DNA of 59,605 bases from Paenibacillus sp. FJAT-29882 (lineage in GTDB: Bacteria > Bacillota > Bacilli > Bacillales > DSM-1321), in the NCBI RefSeq assembly GCF_001510645.1, contig NZ_LMVB01000010.1:121419-181023 (forward strand), given 5' to 3'. The translations under genes and the position numbers were made by a program. Shown one piece after another: positions 23,125 through 32,611 of the stretch. The stretch's first letter is position 1. Each line of letters opens with the position of its first letter. A model generated the notes under the pieces. The model was not told the origin of the DNA, made no database searches, and saw nothing but the letters and a program-made list of their open reading frames with translations.

Positions 23125-24270
23125 ATGAAAGAACTGGCAGTAAAGAATAGAGACTTGCAGGTAAAAAGTTGGGAAAATCAGTTAAGGGAGATTTCATTGC
23201 CTCAATTGCAAGGTCAATTGGATGAGGCGGAAAAAACGGGGCAGATTCCTTTTGCAGACTTTACGGATGTCGAAATGCTTTACTGGTTTTTATATCGACA
23301 AGAACATTTGAATCGGCAGCATGATAAATCCTCTCGGACGATCAAAGAGTATGAGCGGGAACTTACCGACTTTATCGAGCAATTATTACGTTACGCTTCA
23401 GAAATGGATTTAGATATGGAACGGGTTGTGGACGGCTCCTTATTTAAATCCCTTTCTACACGCCATATTCGGCGGTACCAGGAATGGCTAGCAACGAAAA
23501 GTCCATATGTTCTAGCTAAAGGATCCTATTCAGCGGCCACTTTAGCCAGAAAAACGACGATACTTAAGAGTTTCTTCCACTTCTTATTTGAAGTGAAGTA
23601 TATAAAAGAACCGATTCATAGCGGTTTTTATAAGACAAGTGTACGAAAGGATGACCGACCAAATAGAGATCTTGGACCGCAAGAAGTGATTCAACTCTTG
23701 GACCATTTCCGGAAGATCAATCATCCGATTGTATTTGCGATCATTCATATATTAACCATGACAGGAATGAGGAATGAAGAATTTTGTACACTTACAGTTA
23801 AAGATCTGCAGTATGATTCCATCACGAGCTCTTACTTTTTAGATGTACTAGGGAAAGGAAATAAAAGAAGGCAAATTCCATTGAAAGAGAAAGGGATGGA
23901 TAGTATTCGAATGTTTCGCCGCGCAAGAGGATTAGCAAGTATTGAAGATGCGGAAAGGGATTCTCCACTTTTTACAACGAATACTGGACGAGCCTATTCC
24001 CCTTCTTATTTGTCTCAGTATCTCACAAAGGTAATTAAAGAAAGTGAGTTGCCATTCTTGAAATTTCGTTCTTCGTCTATTTCTTCGCATCATTTTCGAC
24101 ATGCGTTTGCGATAATCTCGCATTTGAATGGTGTAGATGTGTATTCCATTATGAAAAGCTTGGGGCATGAACAGCTCCAAACAACTGAAATTTATTTGGA
24201 GAAGGTTTTGGCGAAAGAACGGCATGCGATTCATTCGTGGAAGCCTGAGATTTTTGGTGAGTATATATAA
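23125..24270 (+). CDS. Tyrosine site-specific recombinase (XerD/integrase-like)
   Basis: A 381-residue recombinase. An N-terminal SAM-like core-binding domain (about residues 50-165) precedes the catalytic domain with R216 (TGMRNEEF), K244 (GKGNKR), H322-x-x-R325 (HHFRHAF), H348 (LGHEQLQTTEIY) and nucleophile Y357. All active-site residues are present. GAAGGTGTT lies before the ATG at 23125. By family it cuts and rejoins DNA for dimer resolution or integration. Its neighbours suggest a plasmid-borne resolvase or an integrase of an island. Confidence 0.93.
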   Translation: MKELAVKNRDLQVKSWENQLREISLPQLQGQLDEAEKTGQIPFADFTDVEMLYWFLYRQEHLNRQHDKSSRTIKEYERELTDFIEQLLRYASEMDLDMERVVDGSLFKSLSTRHIRRYQEWLATKSPYVLAKGSYSAATLARKTTILKSFFHFLFEVKYIKEPIHSGFYKTSVRKDDRPNRDLGPQEVIQLLDHFRKINHPIVFAIIHILTMTGMRNEEFCTLTVKDLQYDSITSSYFLDVLGKGNKRRQIPLKEKGMDSIRMFRRARGLASIEDAERDSPLFTTNTGRAYSPSYLSQYLTKVIKESELPFLKFRSSSISSHHFRHAFAIISHLNGVDVYSIMKSLGHEQLQTTEIYLEKVLAKERHAIHSWKPEIFGEYI

Positions 24271-24503
24271 TAGAAGAAACTCGGAATAAATGAAATGTAT
24301 GAAAGAGAGTATTTTGATGTTAGAGGTACTTTCAGTAGTTAAGGGATGGAGTAGAGATTTTGTTGAACTATATACATCTCGTACAAATATTTTTGGTATT
24401 ATTATTATTAGGGAAAATAAAAATAGCCCACAACTTAATTATAATAATAAGATTATAAGATGTTTAACATTATAATATTAATTTTAAAAGTTATAATTAA
24501 AAG

Positions 24504-24537
24504 AACACCATTTTCTTAAGAGAAAATGGTGTTTTTA
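24504..24537 (+). terminator. Terminator of the recombinase
   Basis: AACACCATTTTCT / AGAAAATGGTGTT stem, 4-base loop, then TTTAT. The 24271-24503 interval contains no convincing gene. Confidence 0.8.
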
Positions 24538-24644
24538 TATATTAAGAATGGTAATATATGGGGCTAGAAATATTTCGAAACAATTGAAGCTTGTTCGTTC
24601 CATTTACAAATGAAAAAGCGTCCAAAAAAGAGGGCGCAAATGAT

Positions 24645-24671
24645 AGATGTAAATTAAGTAAATTTACATCT
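24645..24671 (-). terminator. Hairpin at the end of the Mn-catalase gene
   Basis: AGATGTAAATT / AATTTACATCT stem overlapping the TAG stop at 24670-24672. Confidence 0.55.
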
Positions 24672-25527
24672 AATTATTTAAATCAAAAAGACCTGGGGCA
24701 TGTTCATTAGGCATTTCAGGCATTTCAGGTACTGGATATCCTTTCGGTGGTTCTGTAACTGAGAGGTCTCCCCCATTTCTACTCGGAGTAGTACCTTGGA
24801 ATATTTCACCTATAAGTGTATCATCCAACCTGAAGTTGAACTGTGCATTATGGAAACCCATCTCAACATATTTGCGACACTCAGGATATTTATTCAAATC
24901 GTAATTAGGAATCGGGAATAATTTACCCCAATCTACTCCTAATGTTTCCAATGCTTTAGCAAATGCATTTTGGTGGGCATTATCACGAACAATTAAAAAA
25001 GCAATTGTTTCTCTTAATGTTTTATTACTACTCATTTCGTAAATTCTTGATTTTTGAAGCACTCCAGTTGATTCAAGAACAACATTATTTAGAAGGTTCG
25101 CGGCTAGGTTACCATGGTCATATACCCAAGATCCATTCCATGGATTGCCGCCTGCATCTTCAGGAAGTGAAGCTTTTGCGCCCATAATAAAGTGATGAGG
25201 ATTAGCTCCTCCTTGAATCACTCCATTTAAGGGAGCTTCGTCATTGGCCTGATTTCCAGGCATATTTCCACCAGCATCATTTAGTAGTTGATTGATGGTA
25301 GATTGAACAAGTTCTACATGACTAAGCTCTTCTAGAAATACTCCTCTAATGAGGTCACGGTAAGGCTTTGCTTTCCCTCTGAAATTGGCACTCTGGAAAG
25401 AGTATTGCATCATCGTTCTCATTTCACCGAATTGTCCGCCTAGAGCTTCTTGAAGGACTTTCGCGGCATGAGGATCGGGTTTATCTGGAACAATCATATT
25501 GATTAAATCTTCCTTATAAAAATACAT
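24670..25527 (-). CDS. Manganese catalase
   Basis: A 285-residue non-haem catalase with a ferritin-like four-helix bundle and a di-Mn site. Ligand-bearing helices are visible: QEALGGQFGEMRTMMQYSFQ (Glu), FLEELSHVELVQSTI (Glu, His), LLNNVVLESTGVLQKSRIYE (Glu) and AFLIVRDNAHQNAFAKALE (His). The C-terminal tail PVPEMPEMPNEHAPGLFDLN is typical of the YdbD group. Such catalases are often spore-associated in Bacillaceae. GGAGAATG precedes the ATG. Monocistronic. Confidence 0.94.
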   Translation of the reverse strand: MYFYKEDLINMIVPDKPDPHAAKVLQEALGGQFGEMRTMMQYSFQSANFRGKAKPYRDLIRGVFLEELSHVELVQSTINQLLNDAGGNMPGNQANDEAPLNGVIQGGANPHHFIMGAKASLPEDAGGNPWNGSWVYDHGNLAANLLNNVVLESTGVLQKSRIYEMSSNKTLRETIAFLIVRDNAHQNAFAKALETLGVDWGKLFPIPNYDLNKYPECRKYVEMGFHNAQFNFRLDDTLIGEIFQGTTPSRNGGDLSVTEPPKGYPVPEMPEMPNEHAPGLFDLNN

Positions 25528-25733
25528 GGGTTATCATTCTCCTTATATTTATATGATTCCTATTTATAATGCCTAACCATTAGTGATTTATTCAAAAAAC
25601 AGGTATGTATCCGTAGCATAAATAGAAGCAAAAAATTGAATGTAGAGCAGATATTAAAGAATCGATAAATGTAAATGATCATGTGGCATAGTAAGAAAAC
25701 GATGTGTAGTAGACACAAACTGTGACATAAGAA

Positions 25734-25757
25734 AAACCACTAATGATTTAGTGGTTT
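25734..25757 (-). terminator. Terminator of the 25799 gene
   Basis: AAACCACTAA / TTAGTGGTTT, 4-base loop, then AACTAAAAG on plus; on minus it is followed by TTCTTATG. Confidence 0.65.
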
Positions 25758-25798
25758 AACTAAAAGTTTTATATTTTAAGACAGAGAATTGAAGAATA

Positions 25799-26005
25799 TT
25801 AAGAACCTGTAGCCTTAAGCATTCCAAATATAATTAAGAGTAACCCTAATAAAATTGCTCCACCTTCAAGTAAAAAAAAGAAATCAAATACGAATGAAAA
25901 AGTACTTGCTGTTTTATTATTAAATAATTTTGCTTCATTAAAAAAAGAATTAATAGCTAAAATAACAATCACTGTGCCTAATAAGGATAATAATAGCCAA
26001 ATCAT
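25799..26005 (-). CDS. Small two-helix membrane protein
   Basis: A 68-residue protein with two hydrophobic segments (IWLLLSLLGTVIVILAINSF, residues 2-21; FLLEGGAILLGLLLIIFGML, residues 45-64) joined by a short loop (FNEAKLFNNKTAS). CGGAG lies 9 bases before the ATG and a terminator follows, so it is probably a real gene. No family recognised. Confidence 0.7.
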   Translation of the reverse strand: MIWLLLSLLGTVIVILAINSFFNEAKLFNNKTASTFSFVFDFFFLLEGGAILLGLLLIIFGMLKATGS

Positions 26006-26225
26006 AAGAATATTCTCCGAGAATTTTATTCTTTATTATGACAGCTTTCAAAGGAAATAGGAAGAAGAAGTTGATGCATAGTTCGATGAAACATACCCGA
26101 AATAAACTGTGCAGTGATGAGTCTTCACTTTAAAAATAGTCCCTTCTTAATTAGCTATTAAGAAGAGACTACGGCTTATTAAACTTATTAGTATTTATTC
26201 AATGTGATGATCTAAAATTAATACG

Positions 26226-26882
26226 TTATGGTTTAATTTCCCTTTGATAAAAGTCGAATAATTGGTTAATAGATGAACTGGACAAGATATGACTAGCCCG
26301 TTCAATTTTCTCACGTTCCCAATCGAACCAACGCATTTCCTTCAACTTTTCGATTTCTTTGTCTGTAAATCGTTTCTTTATCTCTTTAGCAGGATTGCCT
26401 CCTACTATCGTATATGGCGGGACATCTTTTGCAACAACCGATCCAGCCGCAACAATGGCACCTTCACCTATTGTCACACCGGGCATAATCATTGCATTCA
26501 TGCCAATCCAGGCATCATTTTCGATGATTGTATCCCCTTTTTGTTCGTAAGAAGTTTCAATTTGCTCCACAAACGGATAGACGGTAATCCAATCAGAATG
26601 ATGATTGTGATTTCCACCCATTAAAATAATTACACCACTTGCAATGCATACGTAATTTCCGATAATCAACTTATCTAAATGCCATCCATGGTCTTCGATG
26701 GGGTTAAATAACTTTCTTGATTTTTCATCCCCCCATAAGTATCTAACGCACCCATCTTCAAAATCATGATTATCGTAATAACCAGAGTAGTAGGAGTATT
26801 CCCCTACTTCAATCATTGGGTTGGTGATAATATCTTTTAAATACTTAATTTCAGACCAGTGGTTAAATCGATGTTGTTTCAT
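26226..26882 (-). CDS. CatB/Vat-like acetyltransferase (xenobiotic acetyltransferase family)
   Basis: A 218-residue left-handed beta-helix enzyme that transfers acetyl from acetyl-CoA. The catalytic-loop motif GGNHNHHSDWITVYPF and hexapeptide repeats (IGMNAMIMPGVTIGEGAIVA, AGSVVAKDVPPYTIVGGNPA) match the chloramphenicol type-B and streptogramin acetyltransferase group. Sequence alone does not show whether it modifies an antibiotic or a sugar. The ATG at 26882 has only a GAGGGAAAAA upstream. Monocistronic. Confidence 0.88.
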   Translation of the reverse strand: MKQHRFNHWSEIKYLKDIITNPMIEVGEYSYYSGYYDNHDFEDGCVRYLWGDEKSRKLFNPIEDHGWHLDKLIIGNYVCIASGVIILMGGNHNHHSDWITVYPFVEQIETSYEQKGDTIIENDAWIGMNAMIMPGVTIGEGAIVAAGSVVAKDVPPYTIVGGNPAKEIKKRFTDKEIEKLKEMRWFDWEREKIERASHILSSSSINQLFDFYQREIKP

Positions 26883-27088
26883 TTTTTTCCCTCGCTTCTA
26901 AGTAGTATAAATCATTTTTTACTTAGAAGCTTAATGCCGTAGCAACATTCTTAAACCGTTTCAAACGACGAACCATCGTCCTCATCCTTTTCCTATTTGA
27001 TAGGGGGATTGTAACAAATGAATCATCTGTTCGTCAAACCTTACTGCACAGTTCGAAGAAACAGAGAAGACGTAATCTGTGCATAAAA

Positions 27089-27119
27089 AAAGCCAATCAA
27101 TAATTGGTTAATTGGCTTT
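27089..27119. terminator. Bidirectional terminator
   Basis: AAAGCCAAT / ATTGGCTTT stem flanked by A- and T-runs. Confidence 0.6.
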
Positions 27120-27215
27120 CTGTTTCTTGATTTTTATAATTTTATTTAAGTTCAATAAAATAAATAAAGATAATACGAATAATCCTATTAGTCAATTCTG
27201 ATTTAAACATATAAG
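27115..27215 (-). pseudogene. Possible degraded small hydrophobic toxin-like gene
   Basis: On the minus strand GAGAGGTTGTGCTTAT precedes an ATG whose frame shifts by one base from a hydrophobic stretch LIGLFVLSLFILLNLNKIIK ending IKKQKAN at a terminator. The layout resembles type-I toxin or holin-like peptides, but the frame is broken. Low certainty. Confidence 0.2.
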
Positions 27216-27314
27216 CACAACCTCTCGTTGTAGAAAAATATACAATAATCAACCATTTTCATAGCATACAAGTTTTACAATATTTTCAAGTGTGACTACA
27301 TCACAGTACAATTA

Positions 27315-27354
27315 TTAAACGACTTTATTATACTTTTTAAACAACTATTTTATT
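27315..27354. repeat. Array-type units near HU-2
   Basis: TTAAACGACTTTATTATACT (27315) and a second unit TTAAACAACTATTTTATT (27337). Same family as 5997-6076 and 54607-54666. Confidence 0.5.
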
Positions 27355-27496
27355 TTTTTATCATCTTTATTATTTCTACACATGTAGCCCTCATGTCTGC
27401 CCGTTCATCACACGAGACAGTCTATGATTGAATTATCTATGCCCATCAACTACAAACAATCAAGCTGTGTTCAAATTCATACATATTAAATAAGAA

Positions 27497-27536
27497 AATA
27501 CTCTGGAGAGTAACTCATCCCCAGAGTATTTTTACA
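27497..27536 (-). terminator. Terminator of HU-2
   Basis: AATACTCTGG / CCAGAGTATT stem, near-copy of the HU-1 terminator. Confidence 0.75.
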
Positions 27537-27558
27537 TTATTTTTAATATATTTTTATT

Positions 27559-27831
27559 TTATTTAACTGCTTCTTTTAATTCCTTACCTGGTTTAAAAGC
27601 AGGAACTTTAGAAGCAGCAATTTGTATTTCTTCTCCTGTTTGTGGGTTTCTACCCGTTCGTGCTGCTCGGTCGCGCACTTCAAATGTGCCAAATCCAACT
27701 AATTGGATTTTTTCTTCTTTAGCAAGCGTAGTAGAGATTGTTCCAATTAGTGCATCTACTGCTTTTTTAGCGTCTTCTTTTGTTAGTTCTGCTTGTGTTG
27801 CCACAGCATTCACTAGATCCGTTTTGTTCAT
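27559..27831 (-). CDS. hup: HU family DNA-binding protein, copy 2
   Basis: A 90-residue HU homodimer subunit, differing from HU-1 at six positions (T12, L28, G30, T34, I42, V45 by its own numbering). It keeps the usual Leu where HU-1 has Trp. The start ATG 27831 has the same CGAGGTG ribosome site. Upstream palindrome, leader, terminator and downstream array units are shared with HU-1, so a segment of about 900 bp was duplicated. Confidence 0.95.
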   Translation of the reverse strand: MNKTDLVNAVATQAELTKEDAKKAVDALIGTISTTLAKEEKIQLVGFGTFEVRDRAARTGRNPQTGEEIQIAASKVPAFKPGKELKEAVK

Positions 27832-28099
27832 CGTCAAACACCTCGTCCTTTTATCTTAAATATTATGTAGTAGTAACAACATAAACACAACATACGTTCG
27901 GTATGTTTGTCACTTGTAATGCTAGAGAAGTTATATTCTAGTCATTATTGCTAAGATTAGGTTTTTGCAAATTCCGATAAGGCTTATTATGTAAACTACA
28001 TATTATATCTATAAGATATTAAATAGAAAATAAGCATGACTGACCAACAATCAACCATATCCTGTATTTTTTCATCTAATCCCCTCTATAAAGGCGAAG

Positions 28100-28200
28100 G
28101 TTCAATAGACTTATTCAACCCCAACAATTTGAGGTAAAGGAAGTAACAGCTGAATTTTATAAATCAAAAGAAGTCCCTGTTGATGGGAATGTTTAATATG
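28100..28200 (+). pseudogene. Short coding-like remnant
   Basis: An open stretch on plus reads QQFEVKEVTAEFYKSKEVPV then DGNV and a stop. No start and no family; the rest of 27832-28295 shows no gene. Confidence 0.2.
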
Positions 28201-28295
28201 CTTTAACTAACCTTAAACATATTTCTAAGGAATCGACTAATTCCACCTCTTTTTACTGTGAAAATACTTTTGTAATATTCAATTTCACAAAGTAG

Positions 28296-28331
28296 AACAG
28301 CCTTTCTATTAATCAAGAAAGGCTGTTTCAT
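28296..28331 (-). terminator. Terminator of the fructan operon
   Basis: AACAGCCTTTCT / AGAAAGGCTGTT stem just after the fructokinase stop codon. Confidence 0.8.
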
Positions 28332-28334
28332 CTA

Positions 28335-29297
28335 TTAAATGTTGTTTACTTCCTCTTCAGTCGGCAGTGCTGGGATTGCTCCAACCTTTGTACAGACCAA
28401 TGCTCCTACTTTATTGCTGAAGGAGATGATTTTTTTTAGTTGGTCGAAGTCTACTAATACTGTTTTCGGGTATTCTGACATGGCTAACTGATAAAGGGTT
28501 GCGCCAACAAAGGCATCTCCAGCACCAGTAGAATCGATGGAATTGACTTTAACACTCGGGACAATTTCAAATTCTTTCCCATTTGAAATCATCGTTCCTT
28601 CTTTTCCTAAGGTGACAGAAACAACTTTCGCTCCGATTTGATGAAAGATAGCTACTCCTTCTTTTAAATCATTAACCCCTGAAATAATTCGTAACTCTTC
28701 ATCACTCACTTTTACAAAATCAGCAATACTAATTCCCTGTTTAGCTAAATCTATGAAGTGGCAACGTCTTTCTTTCCAAAGGTCAATCCTAAAATTGGGA
28801 TCGAAGGAGATGAATTTCCCATTTTCCTTTGCAAACTTCATAAGGTTTAGGTATGTGGATTGGAAAGGATTCTCCAATAGAGCGGTTGCAGAACCGAAAT
28901 GAAGAATATTGTTCTTCATGATTTTATCTATATGCAATTCGTCTTCTGTTAAGTATCCATCAGCACCGCGATTGAAAACAAAATCCCTCTCTCCATCAGC
29001 CTTTAAGGAAACAAACGCCAGCGTGGTTGGATGGGCATCATCTAGAACAAGTAATGACGTATCAACCTTAGCATCTTCTAAGGTTTTCTTTAAAAAATAG
29101 CCAAACGGGTCATTTCCGACTTTACCGATAAATTGGGCATTGCCCCCTAATTTCACAATAGCTACGCAGACGTTGGCTGGTGCTCCTCCAGCCTGCTTTT
29201 GAAAATTTCGGCCTTGAACTAAATCTATGTCCACATCTGTACAGAAAAAATCAATAAGCAATTCCCCAATACATAGAATTGATGAATTTTTTTTCAC
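28335..29297 (-). CDS. scrK: Fructokinase (PfkB/ribokinase family)
   Basis: A 320-residue cytosolic sugar kinase that would phosphorylate fructose released by the adjacent GH32 enzyme. PfkB signatures are seen at the N end (QAGGAPANVCVAIVKLGGNA) and C end (DSTGAGDAFVGATLYQLAMS, catalytic Asp). ISFDPNFRIDLW and VKVSDEEL match the fructokinase subgroup. It lies 86 bp downstream of the GH32 gene and before the operon terminator. Confidence 0.93.
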   Translation of the reverse strand: MKKNSSILCIGELLIDFFCTDVDIDLVQGRNFQKQAGGAPANVCVAIVKLGGNAQFIGKVGNDPFGYFLKKTLEDAKVDTSLLVLDDAHPTTLAFVSLKADGERDFVFNRGADGYLTEDELHIDKIMKNNILHFGSATALLENPFQSTYLNLMKFAKENGKFISFDPNFRIDLWKERRCHFIDLAKQGISIADFVKVSDEELRIISGVNDLKEGVAIFHQIGAKVVSVTLGKEGTMISNGKEFEIVPSVKVNSIDSTGAGDAFVGATLYQLAMSEYPKTVLVDFDQLKKIISFSNKVGALVCTKVGAIPALPTEEEVNNI

Positions 29298-29382
29298 TTA
29301 AATCGACCTACCTTTATAGATTTCCCTTTTAATTCAGGTAAAACAAAGATCTAACCCAATTGTTCCGATCAAAGCATTGCTT

Positions 29383-30867
29383 CTAATACTTACCCCATAC
29401 TGAATTCAGTTCGGTGAGCTTCAATGGAGAGACCCTTGTCGTTCCTTTATTTGAGAAGATAATTATTCTCTCATACAGATGTTTCGGGAAGAGTAAGCTG
29501 GTGCAAACTGCCTTTCCATCATTGGCTAGTACTTCTATTGAAGATGTGTCCATAAAGATTTGCAGATTGATTTTGCCGTCTTCCATTTTCAGATCAGTTT
29601 CCTGTAAGGCAGCAAAAGATTCAGAGAAACTATTGACTCCAGCTTTCGTCCGGTCAACCATTAGCTTTTCACTTGCTGTATCGTACTGTATCATGATGCT
29701 TTCATTTTTAGAATTCTCAAAAATCAATCCAAATGAATTTGAATCCTTATTATCAAACTTAACATTAACTTCCATTAAAGGACTGGTCAAATTAAAAGTT
29801 ACAGGGTTGTCAGATTCAATTGTAAGCTCCTGAGTAACTTCTGTATGATTTCTAATGGAGTCAATTTCGGAAATGATTTTCTGGACTATACGATTTCCTT
29901 CCTCGCTAGAAGTAAGCGACAGCTCTCTTGGCAATGTCATCGCACTTCGCCATTCTTCTGTTGGGACTTGGTTGGCATATCGCCAATTGCTCATCCATCC
30001 AATGTAAATTCTTCTGCCGTCTTGCGCAGGGATATCAGACCAACTTACACCTGCATAATTATCACGACCAAAATCGAGCCATAGAACTTGTTCATCAGGA
30101 TTGTCATTTAAAAAAGTGGTACCATCAAATTGTCCGACAAAATATTGTGTCCGTGATCCTTCTTTAAACTTTGGATTATCCCCAATACTAACAAACATGA
30201 TCCATTTTTGATTAGTATCGTCACCATCTACAGATAATTTAAACAAATCAGGGCATTCCCAGACCCCATCATGTGAACCCGCATTATTTCCAAATTCACT
30301 GGCAAATTCCCACTCTTTTAGGTTAGAAGATGTATAAATACTTATGGATTGACCTGTTGCCAACATCATTATCCATTTACTCGTTTCTTCATGCCAAAAC
30401 ACTTTTGGATCCCGGTAATCCGTAATGTTAACATCTGAGAGAACTGGATTCCCTTCATATGTTATCCAAGTTCTACCATTGTCCTTGCTGTATGCGAGGC
30501 ATTGCCGCTGGCGAGGTCGATCAGAGTTAGGATAATTATCAGCACTTGTATATATGGCCACTAAGCCAGGCTCATCATCAAAAAATCCCGAGGTATTGTT
30601 CCAATCAACTACTGCACTTCCGGAAAATATCGCTCCATGCTCATCAGGATAAAGCGCGATCGGCAGATGTTCCCATTGAATCATATCCTTGCTGACTGCA
30701 TGCCCCCAGTGCATAGGTCCCCAAGTAGTACCAAATGGATGGTATTGATAAAATAAATGATATTCATCCTTAAAAAAGACCATCCCATTGGGATCATTCA
30801 TCCACTTTTTTTCCGGTGAAAAATGAAATTGAAGGCGGTGCTTTTCATTATATATTTTATTCATCAT
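29383..30867 (-). CDS. Intracellular GH32 fructan hydrolase (sucrose/inulin/levan oligosaccharide)
   Basis: A 494-residue glycoside hydrolase with a five-bladed propeller and C-terminal beta-sandwich. WMNDPNG gives the nucleophile D25, YRDPKVF the transition-state stabiliser and WECPDLF the acid/base Glu. No signal peptide, so it acts inside the cell. With an Lpl-type ABC importer next door and no EIIBC-Scr, the substrate is likely an unphosphorylated fructo-oligosaccharide rather than sucrose-6-phosphate; that is inference. AAAGGAG precedes the double ATG. Confidence 0.92.
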   Translation of the reverse strand: MMNKIYNEKHRLQFHFSPEKKWMNDPNGMVFFKDEYHLFYQYHPFGTTWGPMHWGHAVSKDMIQWEHLPIALYPDEHGAIFSGSAVVDWNNTSGFFDDEPGLVAIYTSADNYPNSDRPRQRQCLAYSKDNGRTWITYEGNPVLSDVNITDYRDPKVFWHEETSKWIMMLATGQSISIYTSSNLKEWEFASEFGNNAGSHDGVWECPDLFKLSVDGDDTNQKWIMFVSIGDNPKFKEGSRTQYFVGQFDGTTFLNDNPDEQVLWLDFGRDNYAGVSWSDIPAQDGRRIYIGWMSNWRYANQVPTEEWRSAMTLPRELSLTSSEEGNRIVQKIISEIDSIRNHTEVTQELTIESDNPVTFNLTSPLMEVNVKFDNKDSNSFGLIFENSKNESIMIQYDTASEKLMVDRTKAGVNSFSESFAALQETDLKMEDGKINLQIFMDTSSIEVLANDGKAVCTSLLFPKHLYERIIIFSNKGTTRVSPLKLTELNSVWGKY

Positions 30868-30921
30868 TCATTCTCCTTTTTTTATAGACTATTAAATGTA
30901 TAAACCTATTAAATAAAACGA

Positions 30922-30950
30922 GGCTGTACTATACTTAAATCTGTACAGCC
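30922..30950 (-). terminator. Internal terminator/attenuator between the binding protein and GH32 genes
   Basis: GGCTGTAC / GTACAGCC stem with a 13-base loop; on minus it is followed by TCGTTTTATTT. It probably lowers or separates expression of the enzyme genes. Confidence 0.7.
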
Positions 30951-30975
30951 ACAGATTATATATTGACAAAAACTA

Positions 30976-32592
30976 TTATTTTGAGTTTCTATCATATCCT
31001 GATTGCTTAATTTCTAACCACTCCTGCAACCCTAGTCGATCTAATTCATCTAAATATTCACTCCATTCTTTTTCAATGCCGCCGTTTGCAATCCATTCAG
31101 CACGTTTTCTTTTAACATAAGCAAATAAGTCTGCTTCTATAGTAGAAAGTCGATCAAGTTCTTCCAGAGAAAAGAATACTCTAGGGTAAATATTTTCAGC
31201 TTCTATATAAGGAACCATTACTTCCTTCATTAAATTTAATCTCCATGCAGCATCTTCTGGTTTTGTTGTCACTTTACCATAGTAACTATCCAGGATAGCC
31301 AATGGTCCACCAACAGATGTTTTCTCTCTAAGCTCAACTGGAGCGGTACCTTCTAACGGACGGTGCTTTAACAAATTTGCGCTTTTATCAAACTCAAAGA
31401 TGTTTTGGTGCTTTTCATCCCCATACGTACCCCAGTTATTTTGTACAGACTGATGTGGGTCATAAAGTTGGTCGATCCATTTTGCTGTCAATTCAAGATT
31501 ATTATTAGTAGACGTTACGACCAAGCGGGAACGGTCAAATCCCATTCCGTTTGATCTTGCCACATTTTGATGTCCTTCAGGTCCTTTTAAAGGAGCAAGT
31601 AAATCGTAGTCGTCGCCCATTCCTGTGATATTTCCTTTATCCCATGTGAAGTATAATCCATAGCGATTTTCTCTTCCTTTTGCTAGATACGTATTCCAAT
31701 CATGTTCAAATGCCTCTACATCGATTAACCCTTCGTTGTATAAGTCGTTTAACCATACGATTGCCTTTTTATAGCTTTCATCAGCTGCTGAAAGTTTTAC
31801 TTCTTCATTGTTGGTTACCACTGTAAAATCCCCGTTATCGCCTAAACCAAAAGCTCCGAATAATGAATGAGGATCTTGCCCGCCGTCATTAATGATGAAA
31901 GACATTGGGATCTCGTCAGCTTCTCCATTTCCATTTGGATCTTGTGTTTTGAATGCAATTAGTACTTGTTTTAATTCTTCAGTTGTTGTTGGCATCTTTA
32001 ACCCTAATTTATTTAACCATTCCATATTAATCCAAGGAAAAGCATCGACAGAGTGGATACTTTCTTTCCCTTCACCTAATTCTTCAATCCATGGAAATGC
32101 ATAAATATGGCCATCGGGAGCAGTCATCATTGCCTTATATTGTGGTGCTTTTTCAAGTACTGCTTGTAAGTTAGGCATATATTGAATTAAGTCTTCGACA
32201 GGAACGATTACACCATCTTTGGCATTTTTCAATAATTCATAGTCGCTGAACCCTGAATTAAAAATTGCATCTGGAAGCTCCCCGCTGGCAATGGCTAAAT
32301 TTCTTTTTTCATTAAAAACATCGCCTGTATAGTTTCTCCAATCAATATGAACACCAGTTTCTTCTTCCAATCGTTGAAAAATTAATTTTTCATTTGGGTC
32401 CTTAGGTGCTAATGGTGAGCTTGAGGTCATAATCTTCAGTGATACTTCTTCTTTTAATGGAAATGATACATCTGAGAGCTTATAATCCTCGGATGAAAAT
32501 TTATTGTTGCTACTACTCTTACTACTACAACCTGTAACTATTAGCGACCCTGCAAGAAGAATAACTGAAACTGATTTCCCTATTTTATTCAT
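30976..32592 (-). CDS. Extracellular solute-binding lipoprotein, LplA-type
   Basis: A 538-residue lipoprotein of the large family-1 binding proteins. The signal peptide ends in LIVTGC (lipobox). TSSSPLAPKDPNEKLIFQRL, EETGVHIDWRNYTGD, KLGLKMPTTTEELKQVLIAF and DPNGNGEADEIPMSF are diagnostic of LplA/YtcQ proteins. It would capture fructo-oligosaccharides for the two permeases upstream. GAGGGG precedes the ATG. The energising ATPase is not encoded here, as usual for systems that share MsmX. Confidence 0.92.
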   Translation of the reverse strand: MNKIGKSVSVILLAGSLIVTGCSSKSSSNNKFSSEDYKLSDVSFPLKEEVSLKIMTSSSPLAPKDPNEKLIFQRLEEETGVHIDWRNYTGDVFNEKRNLAIASGELPDAIFNSGFSDYELLKNAKDGVIVPVEDLIQYMPNLQAVLEKAPQYKAMMTAPDGHIYAFPWIEELGEGKESIHSVDAFPWINMEWLNKLGLKMPTTTEELKQVLIAFKTQDPNGNGEADEIPMSFIINDGGQDPHSLFGAFGLGDNGDFTVVTNNEEVKLSAADESYKKAIVWLNDLYNEGLIDVEAFEHDWNTYLAKGRENRYGLYFTWDKGNITGMGDDYDLLAPLKGPEGHQNVARSNGMGFDRSRLVVTSTNNNLELTAKWIDQLYDPHQSVQNNWGTYGDEKHQNIFEFDKSANLLKHRPLEGTAPVELREKTSVGGPLAILDSYYGKVTTKPEDAAWRLNLMKEVMVPYIEAENIYPRVFFSLEELDRLSTIEADLFAYVKRKRAEWIANGGIEKEWSEYLDELDRLGLQEWLEIKQSGYDRNSK

Positions 32593-32611
32593 ATTAACCC
32601 CTCATCTTTTT

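Noticed and set aside
24290..24475. 61-codon plus-strand frame after the recombinase
   Set aside because: No ribosome site and A+T-driven composition ending before the recombinase terminator.
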